This document shows, piece after piece, positions 8,951-13,006 of a stretch of 13,006 bases of DNA. Position 1 is the stretch's first letter. Every line of letters begins with the position of its first letter. The DNA is taken from the NCBI GenBank assembly GCA_004000155.1, contig RCSS01000036.1:36-13041 (forward strand), written 5' to 3'. The DNA comes from Tubulinosema ratisbonensis (Eukaryota; Microsporidia; Tubulinosematidae). A program made the position numbers and the translations under genes. The notes below the pieces were generated by a model. It was given only the letters and a program-made list of their open reading frames with translations, did not search any database and had not been told where the DNA came from.

Positions 8951-9718
8951 TGTTATTATCTCATTTCATAAATCCAATAGGAAGTTTTTTTTTAAAATAA
9001 AATACATTTATTTGATTAAGTAGTTATAGACGAAAATGAAGCTGATTTTCTTATAAGCAGCACAACAAAATTATTAATATCAAAGACTTTTTGTAATGGG
9101 CGTATTTGCTCCCGTTGCTATTTTCAGAATATATGTCTTTTTTTTAATAAATATCATTAATTTAAACTTGATTTTCTATAGTAAGATGTCACCTTATGCG
9201 ACCAATAATAGATTAAACCTGCGACATAGAACAAAACAGATATTCGTCTTTTAAGTTATAAAACCGATGATTTATCTAACCGTAATATTAAAAAATAATG
9301 ATAAAAGTATCCAAAAATTACTAGTAAAAATAGAAATCCTTAAACAAATACATTTTTAAATCACTTATTTGTCAAATCGATTTGAATGATGACGCTATAA
9401 ATAAAAACTGTGAATTAAACAAGAGTTATTTCGTAACAAAATTGGAATGAAAAATGGCTAAATTAGTCGAAAATTATATTTTTTATATTTTAAAAAAAAA
9501 CTTTATATCTAATACAAGTTTTAAAAAAATTAGTTTGTTTTTTAAATCAAAGATATTTTTGCTTTTAACGAATATAACCATAATCGAATGTGTATATTTT
9601 TAAATTTCTAAGTAAAAACTTTGATCTCAATTTGAATATTTAGACAGTTTTTATATTTCATAAAAAAAGTAAAGCTTAAATACATTTACATTCACACAAG
9701 AAATAAGAAATTTCTAAA
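8951..9718. other. Gene-free AT-rich tract
   Basis: No recognised gene. A plus-strand open stretch at about 9027-9160 encodes a Cys-containing segment (C-N-G-R-I-C-S-R-C) but has no useful start and ends after about 46 codons. The expected missing end of the Tc1 fossil was sought here and not found. The tract ends in an N-rich patch (9719-9724) just beyond the stop of the next gene. Confidence 0.55.
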
Positions 9719-9737
9719 NNNTNNTTCAAATAAAAAT

Positions 9738-9743
9738 TTTATT
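9738..9743 (-). terminator. AATAAA polyadenylation signal overlapping the stop codon
   Basis: The last codon GAA, the TAA stop (9739-9741) and the next base form AATAAA. A signal containing the stop codon suits a compact 3' end. A chance origin is possible in AT-rich DNA. Confidence 0.45.
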
Positions 9744-10821
9744 CATTTCGCTCAAGAATAATCTTTAGTCTTTCTAAAAACCTATGAACTCTGCACTCTT
9801 CTGGGTTCGATTTACAGTTTTCACTATTCATTAAATTCACCAAATCAAAAATTTTATTCATAATTTCCACAACTTTCTCATCATGTTCTTTTCTTTTTAA
9901 ATAAAATTCTTCAGAAATTTGACCTTTTAAATAGCTAATCTCAAGTGATTCTTTTTTTGCCTTTTCTTTCTTGAATATTTTTTCAATTCTAGGATCTTCA
10001 ACATAATCTTCTTGTTTGTTTTGATAAAAAGAATCTAAAACCTCTTTTAAAATTTCTTTATCAAATCTTTCTAGATCGAATTTGTAATCATAAAAAAATA
10101 TTTGAAACATTTGATTTAGGGTTTGTCCTACTTTTTTATTACTAAAATAAAAATGTTTAGTTAAACTATAAAGAATTTGTAATCCTTTTAACTCCTCAGC
10201 TAATAGCTCAAAATATTCATCTACTGCTTTTTGATCATAATTTGGATGATTAATGAGTATTTTATTCTCATTTTCTTTCCAAAATTTTTCGAATTTAATA
10301 TCAATCACACCTGCATTTTTTCTAAAATTTTCAAGAACTTCTCGTTTAATTTTATACTCGCCTAGAATAGTACGAAATTTTTGATTGATTTGATGAAATA
10401 TTCGTTTTAAAACTACGGTTTGTTGTTCTTCTGCCTTGATTATTTCAGATGTGTCTTTCTCAAAGTATTCTAAAAATTTAGTCGATTCGTCCAAAGATAG
10501 AGAAGCTAATGAAGAAATATCAAGTTTAAATTTTGTATTAGCTATTATCTCTTTGTGAGCTTCAATATTTTCTTCTATAAGACTTATATTTTCTTCAACG
10601 TTTTCTTCGCTGCCATTTATAATATCATCATCCTTAGCAGATCTTTTTTGAATTCTTTTGTTATTTTTTGGTAAGGTAAAGTCGGTAAACATGATAGGTT
10701 TATAACCTTGGTCTAAGATACTTGTAATACTGCTATTTCTGTTTCTTATTGTTAGTCCTGCAGTAGTAAAAATTATCACAAGAAATGTAATTACCCCAAT
10801 AAGGTAGGCAGTGAGATTCAT
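9739..10821 (-). CDS. Unrecognised 360-residue protein with N-terminal membrane segment
   Basis: I do not recognise this family. Residues about 5-24 (AYLIGVITFLVIIFTTAGLT) form one hydrophobic helix followed by R-N-R, so the protein is either a single-pass anchored or a secreted precursor; no second membrane segment follows. Residues 54-66 are basic then acidic with a dibasic KR-S at 59-61, a possible Kex2-type processing site. From about 70 on it is charged, Lys/Glu-rich and mostly helical-looking. The only two cysteines are C336 and C343 near the C-terminus and could pair if that part is in the secretory lumen. The start is supported by CCC two bases before the ATG and a TATA-like box; the stop lies inside AATAAA. 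The frame has no Ns or stops and uses normal codons. Likely lineage-specific. Confidence 0.88.
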   Translation of the reverse strand: MNLTAYLIGVITFLVIIFTTAGLTIRNRNSSITSILDQGYKPIMFTDFTLPKNNKRIQKRSAKDDDIINGSEENVEENISLIEENIEAHKEIIANTKFKLDISSLASLSLDESTKFLEYFEKDTSEIIKAEEQQTVVLKRIFHQINQKFRTILGEYKIKREVLENFRKNAGVIDIKFEKFWKENENKILINHPNYDQKAVDEYFELLAEELKGLQILYSLTKHFYFSNKKVGQTLNQMFQIFFYDYKFDLERFDKEILKEVLDSFYQNKQEDYVEDPRIEKIFKKEKAKKESLEISYLKGQISEEFYLKRKEHDEKVVEIMNKIFDLVNLMNSENCKSNPEECRVHRFLERLKIILERNE

Positions 10822-10823
10822 AA

Positions 10824-10847
10824 GGGTATTTTTTTTATGTATTTATA
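10824..10847 (-). promoter_or_regulatory. CCC start motif and TATA-like box of the membrane-protein gene
   Basis: On the minus strand a TATAAAT block (10847-10841) lies about 20 bases before the ATG, and CCC (10826-10824) at -5 to -3. A CCC so close to the ATG matches the signal described at microsporidian starts and implies a very short or absent 5' leader. The myosin gene has the same triplet, which makes chance less likely. Confidence 0.6.
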
Positions 10848-11974
10848 CTTTTTCAAATTCAATAGCTCATTTTATAAATTCTTACAAATTTTCTACTATT
10901 AGACAAATTAATCAACAAATTATAATTTCTGATAATTTTTTATTGTTTTAAGGTTTATAAAAATATATCTAACAGGATAATTGTTTATAACATAAAAGAG
11001 TGTTAAATTATTAAAATAGAAATTTGTTCAAGTGTTGATAGAGTGTCTTACTATTAGAAACTCTCTAATGCAAATAAATTTCTGCTATAAAATTGATTTT
11101 TAGCATTTAAAAAGGTAAAAAAATTAAATTTTTTCGTTTAATTTTTAAGAAAAGAAATAAATCTTTTTAAGAATCATATTATGCTTCATATTCCTAGAAT
11201 GTTTTTCTTACTAGTCTTTATTAAAAATAAAGATTTTTATGATGAATATTTTTAAAAAATGTATTAATTTTATAATACAAATATTAATTCAATAAATAAA
11301 TTATAAAAAAATAAGAGAAAAGTTGTATTTAAACAAAAATTTCATTATTTTCATAAAAATCAATTAGATTAATTCTTTTATCGAATTTCAATCTTTTCAA
11401 AGAGATTCTAACCTTAGAATTGAACTTAATACTAGCTTATAATAAAACTTACTGTTCTTTATTATAAATAAGAATTTTTTCTCTTACCAAACTAGCGCAG
11501 AATGTTATTTTAAATCTATTTTTCGTAACTATTCTTATAAGATGTATTGTGCAAATTTATAATTATATTCAATAACTAATAAATGTTAATATTATAATAA
11601 TAAAGAAAACTTTAAACAAGAATTTTTCTCTTTTTATTCTAATTTCTAGAAAAGTTGAGAAATCAAACTTATGAATAATATTTTTTGAGAAGTATAGAAA
11701 TATTTTATAAATGCAAAGACTTTATATTAAGTTTATTATGACTTGAAAATTTTTGCGTCCATTTTAATTATGTGAGAATTTTCATTTATTACTTCCCCTT
11801 TTTTTTGATTTGTATAGTCAAATAATTACGAAAATTATTTAAAAAAACATTTTTTGATTCCCTTTTTCGAAAAAGAGTTAATTGATTTTTGAGCAAATCA
11901 TTTCATTTCTATTCCTCTTTTTTTTTATTATTTTCGTCAAAAAATATTCTAATTTTAAATTAACCGTATCATTT
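10848..11974. other. Gene-free AT-rich tract upstream of the membrane-protein gene
   Basis: No recognised gene in either strand. It holds small inverted repeats: AGAAATTT 11018-11025 with AAATTTCT 11076-11083, enclosing a shorter stem GAGTGTCT/AGAAACTC at 11041-11063, and ATTCTAA/TTAGAAT at 11405-11420. These are modest for such AT-rich DNA. Confidence 0.6.
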
Positions 11975-12760
11975 ATGGCAAAAAGAAAAGTTTACAAGAA
12001 TGAAANAAATGATNATCGGGTGGCATAACAAAAAAAATTTAAATGAACATTGAACACTACTGCTTTTAATACCGAGAACAACTTTAAATAACACAATGAA
12101 AAGATATATCTCGACAAGGCTAATAAATGCAGACAAAGGAGGTGGTAAAAAATCCAATTCTAAAGAGACAATTAAAAAATCAACTAAACAAAGTAATCAG
12201 CGATGACTGTACTAATAGCTTAAGAGAACTTAAAAAAGAACTTATTAAAATTAGTATATCTATTATTTTTAGCTTATAAAAGCTAAACTTCGCTAATAAT
12301 GGCTAGTGGCTTTTTTACAAAACAAGAAATACAGTGAATATTCTTAATGCCAGCTATAATTGTGCATTGTTAATTTTTATTTACNGAAGGAATACTTTTA
12401 AGAAGCTATTTTTTCATGAATGAAGTANAATTTCTTTTTATAAAAAAATNATGAGAATGCACTAAAATATAAGCGATCTATTAAAAAGCATTGTACTTTT
12501 AGATTTTAAAATTTTATAATTTTTGTGTGTATGAACACAACAGAATTTTCCTTTTATAAATCATACATTCTCCTTATTATTCAATACTTTTTTTGAACTT
12601 CCATAAATTCAATTAATATTTTAGATCAAGAACGAGTCAAATTGGAAATATTTTTAAATAATGAGTAAATGGTAGTGTCAGAAATATCAAACCCGATATT
12701 CTCGCCAAAGGTACCAAGAAAAATTAAATAAAAAAGGAAATTTTTAAATAAATATGGGTA
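11975..12760 (+). pseudogene. Decayed Tc1/IS630-type transposase, second and distinct element
   Basis: Plus-strand fossil. An ATG-led stretch (MAKRKVYKNE) and LNTTAFNTENNFK (about 12048-12087) resemble a first helix-turn-helix, EKIYLDKANK and a GGGKK linker follow, and after a frameshift DDCTNSLRELKKELIKISIS (12202-12261) resembles the second helix-turn-helix. The same frame continues through KLNF and RNTVNILNASYN to KKLFFHE (12400-12420), where the family has FFxDE at the first catalytic Asp; here Asp is His. After another frameshift, INILDQERVK (near 12615-12644) resembles the second Asp block, and SNPIFSPKVPRKIK (12687-12728) the NPIE-containing end. Stops and Ns interrupt it, and the last two blocks are about ten residues too close. 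Different from the Tc1 fossil at 7735-8586. Family assignment is moderate for the N-terminal part, weaker for the C-terminal part. Confidence 0.58.
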
Positions 12761-12814
12761 ATTATATTTTTAATAACAATAAAAGATTAAAATAAACAAA
12801 GAGTCTCTTTTTAG

Positions 12815-12886
12815 GATATCTGAAGAACCTTCAGACCCTAGAATACCATATGTAGTCTATGCATACCACGTCACTTGTCAGATATC
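12815..12886. repeat. Compound inverted repeat downstream of the second transposase fossil
   Basis: Outer arms GATATCTGA 12815-12823 and TCAGATATC 12878-12886 are exact reverse complements. Within the left arm CTGAAG 12820-12825 and CTTCAG 12829-12834 form a tight hairpin with a 3-base loop. The 72 bases are less AT-rich than their surroundings. It could be a terminal structure of the adjacent transposon fossil or a small palindromic element; no matching left end was found near 11900. Confidence 0.65.
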
Positions 12887-13006
12887 AAAGGTATACAATG
12901 TAATTTTAGTATTTTTATTATAAAATTTCTAAAATTAAAAAAAATTTATTTTAAAGATCGTTATTAAAATGCTTTTACATGGACTATTTTGTTTTTTCCT
13001 TAAATT

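Noticed and set aside
9027..9160. Cys-containing plus-strand stretch that might be a zinc-binding fragment
   Set aside because: Only about 46 codons with no proper start or spaced Cys/His set, so it cannot be told from chance.
11969..12157. 62-codon minus-strand open frame
   Set aside because: Antisense to the second Tc1/IS630-type fossil and interrupted by Ns; the protein-like signal is on the plus strand.

Overview
The window looks like a contig from an AT-rich, repeat-carrying microsporidian genome. Four signs point that way. (1) Both intact genes are intronless, on the minus strand, and have a CCC triplet within 10 bases of the ATG, the start-proximal signal described for Microsporidia. 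(2) AATAAA lies on or just after each stop codon. (3) The myosin is a class II protein with a shortened rod. (4) The decayed mobile elements are Merlin (IS1595-type) and Tc1/IS630-type, both known from larger microsporidian genomes. The species cannot be fixed from the sequence. Scattered single Ns suggest an unpolished or polymorphic assembly.

Layout. 93-4283 (minus): intact 1396-residue conventional myosin heavy chain with a complete motor, one degenerate neck and a rod of about 590 residues. 4284-9738: a 5.4-kb gene-free tract of relics. It holds low-complexity AT sequence, a probable heat-shock-factor-type DNA-binding domain fossil (about 6180-6357, minus), a Merlin transposase fossil (about 6640-7500, minus), a Tc1-like fossil (7523-8586, minus) with its terminal direct repeats, and two diverged copies of a 153-base repeat (8587-8740 and 8798-8950) abutting the broken 5' end of the Tc1 fossil. 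9739-10821 (minus): an intact 360-residue unrecognised protein with an N-terminal membrane segment. 10822-13006: a second gene-poor tract with a different, more decayed Tc1/IS630-type fossil on the plus strand (about 11975-12760) and a compound palindrome (12815-12886).

The two intact genes show no sign of being an operon or a functional pair; they are islands in transposon debris. I see no tRNA, rRNA or CRISPR, and no coordinated new system. The notable signals are the nested transposon fossils, the candidate HSF-domain pseudogene, the structured repeat pair and the unusual myosin.
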